Shown here in pieces: positions 50,627-60,200 of a DNA stretch of 64,000 bases. The stretch is from Eubacteriaceae bacterium UBA6119 (GTDB lineage: Bacteria; Bacillota; Clostridia; Eubacteriales; UBA1433), in NCBI GenBank assembly GCA_002423395.1, contig DIVZ01000005.1:1-64000 (forward strand), read 5' to 3'. How positions within the stretch are numbered: position 1 is the stretch's first letter; the number at the start of each line of letters is the position of its first letter. The notes under the pieces are model-generated. The model saw nothing but the letters and a program-made list of their open reading frames with translations. It was not told the DNA's origin and made no database searches. The translations under genes and the position numbers were made by a program.

Positions 50627-51403
50627 ATGTCTTATGTTAGCATGAAACAGTTGCTTGAGGCCGGAGTTCATTTCGGGCATCAAACAAGAAGATGGAATCC
50701 TAAAATGAAGGAGTACATCTACACGCAAAGAAACGGTATTTATATCATTGACTTGCAGAAAACCGTAGGCAAAATAAATGAAGCTTACGAATTTATCCGC
50801 TCAGTTTCGGAAGACGGCAGTCAGATACTGTTTGTCGGAACAAAAAAACAAGCTCAGGACAGCATTAAAAAAGAAGCTATAAGATGCGGCTGCGTATATG
50901 TAGAGCATCGCTGGCTGGGCGGAACTCTTACAAACTTCAAAACAATAAGCAAACGTGTAGCAAGGCTGGAAGAACTTGAAAAGATGGAAACAGACGGCAC
51001 ATTCGGACTGCTTCCTAAAAAAGAGGTAATAAAGCTTCTTCACGAAAAAGAAAGACTTGAAAAGTTCTTGGGCGGCATTAGAGAAATGAAAAAAATGCCG
51101 GGAGCATTATTTATAATTGACCCCAAAAAAGAAAGAATAGCAATAATGGAAGCAAAAAAATTAGGCATACCTATTATTGCGGTAGTTGACACGAACTGCG
51201 ACCCCGAAGAAGTTGATTTTCCGATTCCGGGCAATGACGACGCTATCCGTGCTGTGGCATTGATATCAAGAGTTATTGCGAATGCGGTATTGGAAGGCAG
51301 ACAGGGAGAACAGTTTACATTAGAAGAAGACGAAGAGATTGAAGTTAAAGAAGCAAGCGAGCAAACAGTAACAGATAACGAACAAACACAAAAGGTAGAA
51401 TAA
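50627..51403 (+). CDS. rpsB: 30S ribosomal protein S2
   Basis: 258 residues from the ATG at 50627, 8 nt after GAGGAGG; an earlier in-frame codon lies in the leader. MSYVSMKQLLEAGVHFGHQTRRWNPKMKEYIYT and EHRWLGGTLTNFKTI are diagnostic. S2 joins the small subunit late, near S1/mRNA. The C-terminus has an acidic tail (EEDEEIEVKEASE). Operon with tsf, 41 nt downstream. Confidence 0.97.
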   Translation: MSYVSMKQLLEAGVHFGHQTRRWNPKMKEYIYTQRNGIYIIDLQKTVGKINEAYEFIRSVSEDGSQILFVGTKKQAQDSIKKEAIRCGCVYVEHRWLGGTLTNFKTISKRVARLEELEKMETDGTFGLLPKKEVIKLLHEKERLEKFLGGIREMKKMPGALFIIDPKKERIAIMEAKKLGIPIIAVVDTNCDPEEVDFPIPGNDDAIRAVALISRVIANAVLEGRQGEQFTLEEDEEIEVKEASEQTVTDNEQTQKVE

Positions 51404-51444
51404 ATTTAATTTATATATAAAAGGTTGAAGGGAGCAGGCAAAGA

Positions 51445-52092
51445 ATGCAAATAACTTCAGAAACAGTAAAAGAACTTAGGGAAAAAACGGGTGCAGGCAT
51501 GATGGACTGCAAAAAAGCCCTTACCCAAACAGACGGCGACATAGAAAAAGCCATTGAATATTTAAGAGAAAAAGGTCTTGCTGCAGCAGCTAAAAAAAGC
51601 TCAAGAATAGCGGCAGAAGGCATTGTGGCTTCATATATTCATATGGGCGGCAAAATAGGAGTATTGGTTGAAGTAAACTGCGAAACAGATTTTGTTGCGA
51701 AAAATGATATGTTCCAAAATTTCGTAAAAGATGTAACACTTCATATTGCGGCGTTAAATCCGCTGTATTTAACAGCAGAAGACGTTCCGGCCGATGTTAT
51801 AGATAAAGAAAAAGCGATATATAAAGCGCAGGCAATGAACGAAGGCAAACCCGAAAACATAGCTGAAAAAATGGTTGAGGGACGACTGAAGAAATATTTC
51901 AAAGATATTTGCCTTATGGAACAGCCGTTTGTTAAAGACCCGGACAAGTCGGTAGCCGATGTTGTAAAAGAAATTATTGCATCAATTGGTGAAAACATAA
52001 AAATAAGAAGATTTGTACGCTATCAAATGGGCGAAGGGCTGGAAAAACGCAGCGATAATTTTGCCGAAGAAGTAGCAAGCCAGATGAAATAA
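51445..52092 (+). CDS. tsf: Elongation factor Ts (short form)
   Basis: 215-residue nucleotide exchange factor for EF-Tu. An N-terminal UBA domain (1-50) with ETVKELREKTGAGMMDCKKAL, then one dimerisation/core region with NCETDFVAKND. It is shorter than E. coli (~283) or B. subtilis (~293) EF-Ts and resembles the compact Thermus-type form; the region is contiguous with an ordinary stop and terminator, so this is not a truncation. GAAGGGAG precedes the ATG. Confidence 0.96.
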   Translation: MQITSETVKELREKTGAGMMDCKKALTQTDGDIEKAIEYLREKGLAAAAKKSSRIAAEGIVASYIHMGGKIGVLVEVNCETDFVAKNDMFQNFVKDVTLHIAALNPLYLTAEDVPADVIDKEKAIYKAQAMNEGKPENIAEKMVEGRLKKYFKDICLMEQPFVKDPDKSVADVVKEIIASIGENIKIRRFVRYQMGEGLEKRSDNFAEEVASQMK

Positions 52093-52107
52093 ATAAAACA
52101 ATAATTA

Positions 52108-52133
52108 AACCAAGCATAAATGCTTGGTTTTTT
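52108..52133 (+). terminator. Terminator after tsf
   Basis: CCAAGCA-TAAA-TGCTTGG with T6 and flanking A residues, 17 nt after tsf. Confidence 0.9.
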
Positions 52134-52144
52134 ATTTTAAGTAT

Positions 52145-52173
52145 TTGAAAATAATGTAAATATGTTGTATGAT
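52145..52173 (+). promoter_or_regulatory. Promoter of the pyrH operon
   Basis: TTGAAA at 52145-52150 and TATGAT at 52168-52173, 17-bp spacer, about 34 bp before the pyrH ATG. Confidence 0.65.
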
Positions 52174-52206
52174 ATTAAACAGAAAATATAAGGGAGTAAT
52201 AATTTA

Positions 52207-52929
52207 ATGGGTAAGGCTATACCGGTATATAAAAGAATTGTTATTAAAATGAGCGGGGAGGCCCTGTCGGGCGCAAAAGGATTTGGTCTTGACTGGGATA
52301 CGATAAAATCTATTTGCCAGGATATCAAAGAGGTTGTTAACATGGGCGTTCAGATTTGCATTGTTGTAGGCGGCGGAAACATATGGAGAGGCAGAAGCGG
52401 AGTGGGAATGGACAGAGTAAATGCGGATTATATGGGAATGCTTGCAACGGTTATAAACGCAATGGCGCTTCAGGATGCGCTTGAGCAGCTCGGAGTAGAC
52501 GTAAGAGTTCAGACTGCCATTGAGATGAAAGAGCTTGCCGAACCGTATATACGACGTAAAGCCATAAGCCATTTAAATAAAGGAAGAGTAGTAATATTCG
52601 GATTCGGAACAGGTAATCCGTATTTTACAACAGACAGCGCAGCTGCGCTCCGCGCGGCGGAAATGGAAGCGGACGTTATACTTTCTGCAAAAAATGTAGA
52701 CGGAGTATACGACAGTGATCCTAATAAAAACTCTTCTGCGACAATGTTTTTAGAACTAAGTTATATCGACGTTTTAGACAAGGGACTTAAAGTAATAGAT
52801 TCAACCGCTGTGTCGTTGTGTATGGACAATAATATTCCCATTCATATATTCGGCTTAAACCCGTTTGGCAATATTCAAAAAGCCGTATGCGGCGAAAAAA
52901 TAGGAACTATTATAAAAGGAGAAAATTGA
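52207..52929 (+). CDS. pyrH: UMP kinase
   Basis: 240-residue hexameric UMP kinase (amino-acid-kinase fold) converting UMP to UDP. Marks are KMSGEALSG near the start, IVVGGGNIWRGR, TDSAAALRAAEMEADVILSAKNVDGVYDSDP and LDKGLKVIDSTA. Followed by frr one base later; both belong to the conserved rpsB-tsf-pyrH-frr cluster, here split by a terminator and new promoter. Confidence 0.97.
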   Translation: MGKAIPVYKRIVIKMSGEALSGAKGFGLDWDTIKSICQDIKEVVNMGVQICIVVGGGNIWRGRSGVGMDRVNADYMGMLATVINAMALQDALEQLGVDVRVQTAIEMKELAEPYIRRKAISHLNKGRVVIFGFGTGNPYFTTDSAAALRAAEMEADVILSAKNVDGVYDSDPNKNSSATMFLELSYIDVLDKGLKVIDSTAVSLCMDNNIPIHIFGLNPFGNIQKAVCGEKIGTIIKGEN

Positions 52930-52930
52930 T

Positions 52931-53488
52931 ATGGTTAAAGATATTGAAAAAAAAGCGGAAGACAAAATGGAAAAAGCGATAGAAGTTTTAAAAGCGGAGC
53001 TTAATACGCTGAGAGCAGGAAGAGCCAACCCGAAAATGCTTGACAGAATATCGGCCGATTACTACGGAACTCCTACGCCGATAACTCAGATGGCTTCAAT
53101 ATCGGCTCCGGAACCAAGGATGATTGTTATCCAGCCTTGGGACGCAAAAACTATTCCGATAATCGAAAAAGCCATACTTGCATCGGACGTAGGAATTAAC
53201 CCCGGCAATGACGGAAGAATTATTCGGCTTGTTGTGCCGCAGCTTACCGAAGAGAGAAGAAAAGATTTAGTTAAATTGTCTAAAAAGGAAGGCGAAAACG
53301 CGAAAGTCGCCATAAGAAATATCAGAAGAACCGCTATTGACGAGCTTAAAACAGAGCAGAAGAGCAGCAAAATAACTGAAGATGACTGCAAAAACGGTGA
53401 GGACTCTTTGCAAAAAATCACGGACAATAAGATTAAAAAAGTTGATGATATAGTAAAATTAAAAGAAAAAGAAATAATGGAAATATAG
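52931..53488 (+). CDS. frr: Ribosome recycling factor
   Basis: 185-residue RRF, which with EF-G splits post-termination ribosomes. Typical blocks are LNTLRAGRANPKMLDRI, YYGTPTPITQMASI, DVGINPGNDGRIIRLVVPQLTEERRKDLVK and VAIRNIRRTA. The length is standard. The start codon directly follows pyrH with a Shine-Dalgarno inside its end. Confidence 0.97.
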   Translation: MVKDIEKKAEDKMEKAIEVLKAELNTLRAGRANPKMLDRISADYYGTPTPITQMASISAPEPRMIVIQPWDAKTIPIIEKAILASDVGINPGNDGRIIRLVVPQLTEERRKDLVKLSKKEGENAKVAIRNIRRTAIDELKTEQKSSKITEDDCKNGEDSLQKITDNKIKKVDDIVKLKEKEIMEI

Positions 53489-53523
53489 TCTGTCTTTATA
53501 AAAATCAGGGTATGCAATTTAAC

Positions 53524-53585
53524 TGCCCGCGTAGGGGACGCGGTATTATATATGTTTGTATAAAACTGCTCTTATACTGCGGGTA
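53524..53585 (+). other. Alternative hairpins in the frr-uppS spacer
   Basis: In the 124-nt spacer CCGCGT-AGGGG-ACGCGG (53527-53543) makes a local hairpin, while the overlapping TGCCCGC (53524-53530) can instead pair with GCGGGTA (53579-53585). The two pairings are mutually exclusive. There is no U tract. It could be a leader switch before uppS or a processing site; no known RNA family was recognised. Confidence 0.4.
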
Positions 53586-53612
53586 TTAATAATTATATAA
53601 AAGAGAGTGAAG

Positions 53613-54350
53613 ATGAGCAGAAAATATATTGATTTAATTGATAAGAGTAACATACCGTCTCACGTGGCGGTTATTATGGACGGCAACGGAAGATGGGCAA
53701 AAAAAAGAAATATGCCGCGTCTTTACGGTCATCGCCAGGCGATGGAGACCGTAAGGCTTATTGTTGAATCCTGTGTTGATTTAGGCATAAAATATTTGAC
53801 TCTGTACGCTTTTTCAACCGAAAACTGGAAAAGACCGAAAGATGAAGTGGACGGTCTGATGAAGCTAATGATTGAGTACTTTATAAAAGAAATTGATAAA
53901 CTGTATAAAAAGGGTGTTAGGGTAAGAATTTTAGGTGATGTTGACAATCTTCCAAACAGCGCGAAATCATGCGCGGTTGACGCTATGGAAAGAACTAAAG
54001 ATAATAATATACTTAACATGAACATTGCAATAAATTACGGCGGAAGAGCCGATATTTTGCATTCGTGCAAACAAATTATAAAAAAAATTAATTCAAATGA
54101 GTTATCAATAGACGATATTAATGAGGACATGATAAGCGAACATTTGTATACAAAAAATATTCCCGACCCTGATTTAATGATAAGAACAGGCGGAGAAAAA
54201 AGGCTTAGTAACTTTTTAATATGGCAGCTTTCTTACGCTGAATTGTGGTTTACTGATGTTTATTGGCCAGATTTCACAAAAGAGACGTTATGCAACGCCA
54301 TATATGATTATCAGAACAGAGACAGACGCTACGGAGGACTTAACGAGTAA
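53613..54350 (+). CDS. uppS: Isoprenyl transferase (undecaprenyl diphosphate synthase)
   Basis: 245 residues from the ATG at 53613 (a GTG at 53607 lies in the Shine-Dalgarno GAGAGTGA). Cis-prenyltransferase making the C55 lipid carrier for cell wall synthesis. VAVIMDGNGRWAKKRNMPRLYGH holds the catalytic Asp and pyrophosphate-binding Arg; STENWKRP and RTGGEKRLSNFLIWQLSYAELWF complete the signature. Its stop is followed directly by the cdsA ATG. Confidence 0.96.
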   Translation: MSRKYIDLIDKSNIPSHVAVIMDGNGRWAKKRNMPRLYGHRQAMETVRLIVESCVDLGIKYLTLYAFSTENWKRPKDEVDGLMKLMIEYFIKEIDKLYKKGVRVRILGDVDNLPNSAKSCAVDAMERTKDNNILNMNIAINYGGRADILHSCKQIIKKINSNELSIDDINEDMISEHLYTKNIPDPDLMIRTGGEKRLSNFLIWQLSYAELWFTDVYWPDFTKETLCNAIYDYQNRDRRYGGLNE

Positions 54351-55142
54351 ATGAGAACAAGATTTGCAGCATCGGTTGTTATATTAGCACTTTTATTTGC
54401 GGCTTTGATTATAGGCAAGGCTGCGTTTGCGGTTTTGGCTTGCATAGCATGTTCTTTTGCAATATATGAATATCTGAATTTATTTTTTCAACGCAAGAAT
54501 AAATCCATTGATATAATATACAGTTTACTTATAGGAAACTTGATATTAATCTGCATAGGGTATTTTCAGACGGCGTTCGCATACATCGCTTCATTATCAT
54601 TTATGATTATTTTTATATATAACATAGTAATGAAACAATACGGCATAAACGATATAATATTCCAGATATTCGCTCTATTTTATATTCCCCTGCCGCTAGG
54701 GCTTGCAGTAGGTCTATTCTCACTGCAAAACGGCAGTTTGTTAATATGGATGGTATTTATTATTTCAACTTTTACCGATACATCGGCATATCTGATCGGA
54801 ATTAAATTCGGCAAAAGAAAACTGTGCCCTTCTGTCAGCCCTAAAAAAAGCGTAGAAGGCGCAATAGCCGGGTTTATCGGAGGTATTGCAGGAGCAATAA
54901 TATGCGGTGTTATATTTGCCGAATTCTTTAATGTGTACAATCCTATCTGGCAGTATGCGCTGGTAGGGGCGGTAGCGAGTATTTTCGGACAGTTCGGCGA
55001 TTTAAGCGCGTCACTGTTTAAAAGAAATTTCAATAAAAAAGATTTCAGCAGTTTAATTCCCGGTCACGGTGGAATATTAGACAGAATAGACAGCATATTA
55101 TTTGTAATACCTATAATATATTTTTATGCATTACTTGCATAA
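54351..55142 (+). CDS. cdsA: Phosphatidate cytidylyltransferase
   Basis: 263-residue membrane enzyme forming CDP-diacylglycerol from phosphatidate and CTP, with about seven to eight hydrophobic segments. The C-terminal signature SLFKRNFNKKDFSSLIPGHGGILDRIDS is complete. In most relatives dxr follows; here rseP begins 11 nt later. Confidence 0.95.
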   Translation: MRTRFAASVVILALLFAALIIGKAAFAVLACIACSFAIYEYLNLFFQRKNKSIDIIYSLLIGNLILICIGYFQTAFAYIASLSFMIIFIYNIVMKQYGINDIIFQIFALFYIPLPLGLAVGLFSLQNGSLLIWMVFIISTFTDTSAYLIGIKFGKRKLCPSVSPKKSVEGAIAGFIGGIAGAIICGVIFAEFFNVYNPIWQYALVGAVASIFGQFGDLSASLFKRNFNKKDFSSLIPGHGGILDRIDSILFVIPIIYFYALLA

Positions 55143-55153
55143 AGGAGGAAATA

Positions 55154-56200
55154 TTGGTAAATTTTTGGACTGTGTTATTATCCCTCTTCATATTCGGCGT
55201 GCTTATTGCGGTTCATGAGGCTGGGCATTATATATCGGCGCGTATCTGTAAAGTAGGAGTAACAGAATTCGCGATAGGAATGGGTCCGGTAATTTTCAAA
55301 AAACAAGGGAAAAATACTCTGTTTTCTCTGCGTGCTCTTCCTATTGGGGGGTATTGCAAAATAGTCGGAGAGACCGACGATGATGAAGAAAGAGACGACA
55401 GCATCACAAGTAAATCAAAATTAGCCCGCGCTTTTATTTTTTCGGCGGGTTCTATTATGAACATATTTACGGCATATATTGCGTTTGCGATTGCGCTTTT
55501 ATTGGTGGGAATACCTACAACATCAATAGGCGGCTTTACCGAGTCGTCCCCAGCATACGCTTCGGGAATGCAAGCCGGAGACAAAGTGCTTACTATAGGC
55601 GACAGCAGCATTGAAAAATGGGAAGATATAAGCGCAGCTTTAAAAAAATATAACGGTCAGGGCGCTGTAAGCGTGCAAGTATACAGACAAAGCACAGGTG
55701 AAAACATTACTTTAAATATAAAACCTGCTTATATAAAAGATGAAAGCACAGAGCGGTATATTATCGGGGTAACAGCCGCGCAGTCAAAAAATATATTTAC
55801 CGCGCTTTCTAAAGCGGCGTCGCTTATATGGTTATATATCACACTTATATTTTCGACTCTTATCGCTCTGATAAGAGGCGTTGCAGGACTGGACGCTTTT
55901 ACAGGACCTATTGGAGTCGTAAAAATTGTCAGTGAAAGCGCAACTTACGGGACTACACTAGCGCAGCATATAGCTTCGCTGCTACAGATAACGGGGGCTA
56001 TTAGCTTGAGCCTCGGAGTTATAAATATGCTCCCCATACCTGCTCTTGACGGCAGCAGAGTTTTTTTGCTATTAGTTGAATTAATAAAAGGTTCTCCGAT
56101 AAAAAGAGAGAGAGAAAATGTATTTCACTTCATAGGCTTCGCACTTATGATACTTCTTGCGGTCGTAATCGCTTTTAACGATATTAACAGATTCTTTTAA
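55154..56200 (+). CDS. rseP: RIP metalloprotease RseP (site-2 protease family)
   Basis: 348-residue intramembrane zinc protease. HEAGH near residue 21 and NMLPIPALDG in the third membrane segment supply the zinc ligands, with one PDZ domain between (about 115-190, GFTESSPAYASGMQAGDKVLTI). In Bacillota, RasP-type enzymes cleave anti-sigma factors and signal-peptide remnants. The start is TTG, set by AAAGGAGG 5 nt before. dxr, normally between cdsA and rseP, is absent. Confidence 0.93.
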   Translation: MVNFWTVLLSLFIFGVLIAVHEAGHYISARICKVGVTEFAIGMGPVIFKKQGKNTLFSLRALPIGGYCKIVGETDDDEERDDSITSKSKLARAFIFSAGSIMNIFTAYIAFAIALLLVGIPTTSIGGFTESSPAYASGMQAGDKVLTIGDSSIEKWEDISAALKKYNGQGAVSVQVYRQSTGENITLNIKPAYIKDESTERYIIGVTAAQSKNIFTALSKAASLIWLYITLIFSTLIALIRGVAGLDAFTGPIGVVKIVSESATYGTTLAQHIASLLQITGAISLSLGVINMLPIPALDGSRVFLLLVELIKGSPIKRERENVFHFIGFALMILLAVVIAFNDINRFF

Positions 56201-56211
56201 CGGTTAAATTA

Positions 56212-57291
56212 ATGGATAAAATAGTAAGAAAAAAAACAAAAGAAGTAAAAATCGGCAACTTATTTGTAGGCGGTGAGAATAACATCGCGGTTCAGTCTAT
56301 GACAAAGACTCGCACGTCAAATGTTGAAGCGACTGCAGCTCAGACAATAAAACTTCAGGACGCGGGATGCGATATCATTCGCGTTGCCATACCTGATGAA
56401 GCTTCAGCCGATGCGGTAAGCGAAATAAAAAGCCGTATTAAAATACCGCTTGTCGCAGATATTCATTTCGATTACAGACTGGCAATTAAGTGTCTTCAGT
56501 CAGGAGCTGATAAAGTACGCATTAATCCGGGCAATATAGGAGGATATGAAAAAGCGGCAGAAGTTTTAAAAGCGGCTAAAAAATATGGACGGGCAGTAAG
56601 GATAGGCGTAAACTCGGGATCAATTTCAAAAGATTTACTTGAAAAATACGGCTCGCCTACGCCTGAGGCTTTATATGAAGAGGCTGTGCGTTATGTGGAG
56701 TTTGCCGAGAGTGAAAAATTTACAGACCTCGTAATTTCGATAAAGTCATCCGATGTGTATTCTACATATACCTCAAACATGCTTTTTTCTAAAAACTGTG
56801 ATTATCCGCTTCATTTGGGAGTTACCGAGGCGGGCACTTATATTGACGGCATTATAAAATCATCGGCGGGAGTAGGAGCATTGCTGCTTAACGGAATAGG
56901 TGATACCATTCGCATATCTTTAAGCGACGACCCGATAGAAGAAGTAAGAGCGGGCAGAAATTTGCTTAATCTGCTTGGAATACAAAAAACAGGAATAGAA
57001 GTAATATCTTGCCCCACATGCGGCAGATGCCAGACAAACGTTATATCTTACGCAAAAGAAGTAAGAGAAAAGACAAAAAACATAAATAAGTATGCAAAAG
57101 TCGCGGTTATGGGATGCGCGGTAAACGGCCCGGGTGAAGCAAGGGAAGCAGACATCGGGCTTGCCTTTGGTAAAAATAATGCCGTAATGTTTGAAAAAGG
57201 CGAAATAGTAAAAACCGTTAAAGAAAATGAAGCGGTTGAAATACTTTTAGAAAGACTTAACGATATTTTAAATGAGCAGGGCAGTATATGA
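56212..57291 (+). CDS. ispG: 4-hydroxy-3-methylbut-2-enyl-diphosphate synthase
   Basis: 359-residue [4Fe-4S] enzyme of the MEP isoprenoid pathway, converting MEcPP to HMBPP. The barrel part has VQSMTKTRTSNVEAT and PLVADIHFDYRLAI; the cluster cysteines lie in ISCPTCGRCQTNV and VMGCAVNGPGEAREAD. It shows that the MEP pathway operates even though dxr is missing from this cluster. It overlaps polC by ATGA. Confidence 0.96.
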   Translation: MDKIVRKKTKEVKIGNLFVGGENNIAVQSMTKTRTSNVEATAAQTIKLQDAGCDIIRVAIPDEASADAVSEIKSRIKIPLVADIHFDYRLAIKCLQSGADKVRINPGNIGGYEKAAEVLKAAKKYGRAVRIGVNSGSISKDLLEKYGSPTPEALYEEAVRYVEFAESEKFTDLVISIKSSDVYSTYTSNMLFSKNCDYPLHLGVTEAGTYIDGIIKSSAGVGALLLNGIGDTIRISLSDDPIEEVRAGRNLLNLLGIQKTGIEVISCPTCGRCQTNVISYAKEVREKTKNINKYAKVAVMGCAVNGPGEAREADIGLAFGKNNAVMFEKGEIVKTVKENEAVEILLERLNDILNEQGSI

Positions 57292-60200
57292 AAGGCAAAT
57301 ATCTATCAGAACTTATCGATATATCAGGTATTAACAATGCAGACAATTGTATAGTATCAGAAATACAGCTGTCTAAAGAAAACGACGCCGTATTTTATAT
57401 TGAGCCGGAAAAAAAATACAGTGATGATGCAATTAACCTGATATCAAAAAGAATACAAGAGAAGTATCCTTTTATAAAGCACATAAATATCCGGCAGAAG
57501 ATTGCTAATACAATTGAGCTTGATACATATATCTTTAATAATAAACAGAATATCATCAAGTATCTGGCTGATGAACATAACACATCAGCTATATTTTTAG
57601 ATACTGACTGGAAAATAGAAAAAAACATAATAGAAATATCCGCTATGTCGGACGGGCATTTATATTTGCTTAACAATGAAAACATAGCGCAGAAAATCGC
57701 GTCATATATAAAAAGAAATATCGGCGTAGAAATAAATATCGCGTTTAGAATTATAAAATCTATAAAGAAAGCACAAAGTGAGCAGAAAGCTGTTTCGCAC
57801 ACCGATTTCAAATCTGTTCAAAATAATGAGAATAGCAGCAGTTCTAAACAAATTAAAAAAGATAAAATAAAAACAGATATTACTGGAGATGTTATCTTCG
57901 GCAAAATTGGAAGACAGACGCAGCAAAGTCTTGATAATATTTATTCCAAACAAACAGGGGAGTACATAACGGCAGGCGGTAAAATATTTTTTGCAGAAAT
58001 TGTAGAAACGCGGCTGCGTTCTTATATAAAATTATATATAAATGATGATGTAACTTCTGCAGAAGCGAGAATTAATGCAGATAAAAGCGAAATCGGGGAT
58101 TTATACGATAAAATAAAGAAGCTTAAAAACGTTATTATAAACGGTAAAATCTCATTTGATGAATACAGAAACGAGCGATATATTCAATGTTACGGACTTG
58201 CGGAAATGGAAAAAAATGAATATATCGATAAAGCCGAACAAAAACGTGTTGAGCTTCATTGCCATACTCAATACAGCGAACGCGACGCGGTATCCAAAAT
58301 TGAAGATTTGTTTTATAAATTAAGCAAAATGGGTCACAAAGCGGTGGCTATAACAGACCATGCCGGAGTTTACGCTTACCCTGACGCGTATGCTTTATCC
58401 GAAAGATACGGTATAAAAGTATTATACGGCGCCGAAGTTTATATGGTGGACGACGAAAGCCTTGTTTTAAGCGCGGACACGGATGAAAATATTGATTGTG
58501 AAATAATTGTGGTAGACGTTGAAACAACAGGACTTTGCGCAAGAGTTGATGAGATTATAGAAATTGCGGCGGTAAAAATTAAAAACGGGACAATTCAGCA
58601 GGAATTTTCATCGCTTGTTAAACCTAAAATAAAAGTGCCCCAAAGAATAACCCAGCTTACATCCATTACTCAGCAAATGCTTGACGATGCGGACAGCATT
58701 GGCGATGTAATTAAGCGGTTTAATGAATTCTGCGGAGATTGCAATACTCTGTGTACTTACAATTCATCCTTCGATTCGGCATTTATAGATAAGGCTTTAA
58801 GAGAAGCAGAGCTTTGCGAAAAATTCTGCTACTTAGATTTGCTGCATTTAAGCAGGCGCATTTTCACAGAGCTTAAAACCTATAAATTAAAATCAGTCAC
58901 TAAATATTTAAATATAGAAATAGGGCATGCGCACAGAGCGCTTGACGACACTATAGCCGCGGCAAAAGTTTTGATAAACATTTTAGCTGCTGCTAAATCC
59001 GATGGGTTATGCAGCTTAGGTCAGCTGAAAGAATATAGAAAAACACATGTAAGCGAAAAAAAAGTGCCGCACTCACATTGCGTGATACTTGTAAGAAATC
59101 ATAAGGGACTGAAAGATTTATACAGAATAATATCCAATTCTAATCTTTTGCATTTCTACAGAAGACCTAAAGTTTTTAAAAGTGAAATAAGAACTTATAA
59201 AGAAAATTTTATTGTAGGCAGCGCGTGTGATTCGGGTGAGATATTCCAATCTTTCATGGACGCGCGCTCAAACAGTTATATAAAACATCTTTCGCAGTTT
59301 TACGATTATTTAGAAATTCAGCCTGTCGGTAACAGCATGCATTTGGTTAATGATAATATATTATCATCAAAAGAAGATATCATCCAAATAAATAAAGAGA
59401 TTATTAATTTAGCGAAAAAAACAGGCAAGCCTTTCATTGCCACGGGCGATGTTCATTTTACAGATGAAAAACACAGCATTTTTCGATCCGTACTGCTTAA
59501 CGCTTTAAAATTTGAGGACGCGGAAAATCAGGCTCCTTTATTCTTAAGAAACACAGAGCAGATGTTGGAAGAATTTAATTATCTCGATAAAGAAACGGCG
59601 TATAGCGCGGTTGTTGAGAATACGCAGTTCATAGCAAGTTTAACGGAAGATAAAATAAAGCCTATCCCATCGGGATCGTATCCGCCCGTAATGGAAGGCG
59701 CGGAAAAAATTGTTTCAGATTATATTTACAAAACGGCGCACGAAAGGTACGGAGAAAACCTTCCCGACCTTATTGAAAAAAGCATTAAAAAAGAAATAGG
59801 TGTTATTGAAAAATATAATTATTCAGTTCTTTACTACCTTGCGCACAAAGTAGTGCATAAAGCTTATGAAGACGGGTATTTGGTAGGCTCAAGAGGCTCT
59901 GTCGGTTCGTCTCTTGCGGCTACTTTTTTAGGAATCACCGAAGTAAATCCTCTTCCGCCTCATTATGTTTGCCCTAATTGCAAAAATACTGAATTTGCGG
60001 ACAGCAATTTGTACAAAGTAGGCGCGGATCTTCCCGATAAAGTCTGCCCTGAGTGCGGATGCGAATATGCTAAAGACGGATTCGATATTCCGTTTGAATG
60101 TTTCCTGGGTTTTGAAGGTGATAAAGAACCTGATATAGATTTAAACTTCGCAAGCGATTATCAGGGTAAAATTCATAAATATGTAGAAGAGCTGCTCGGA

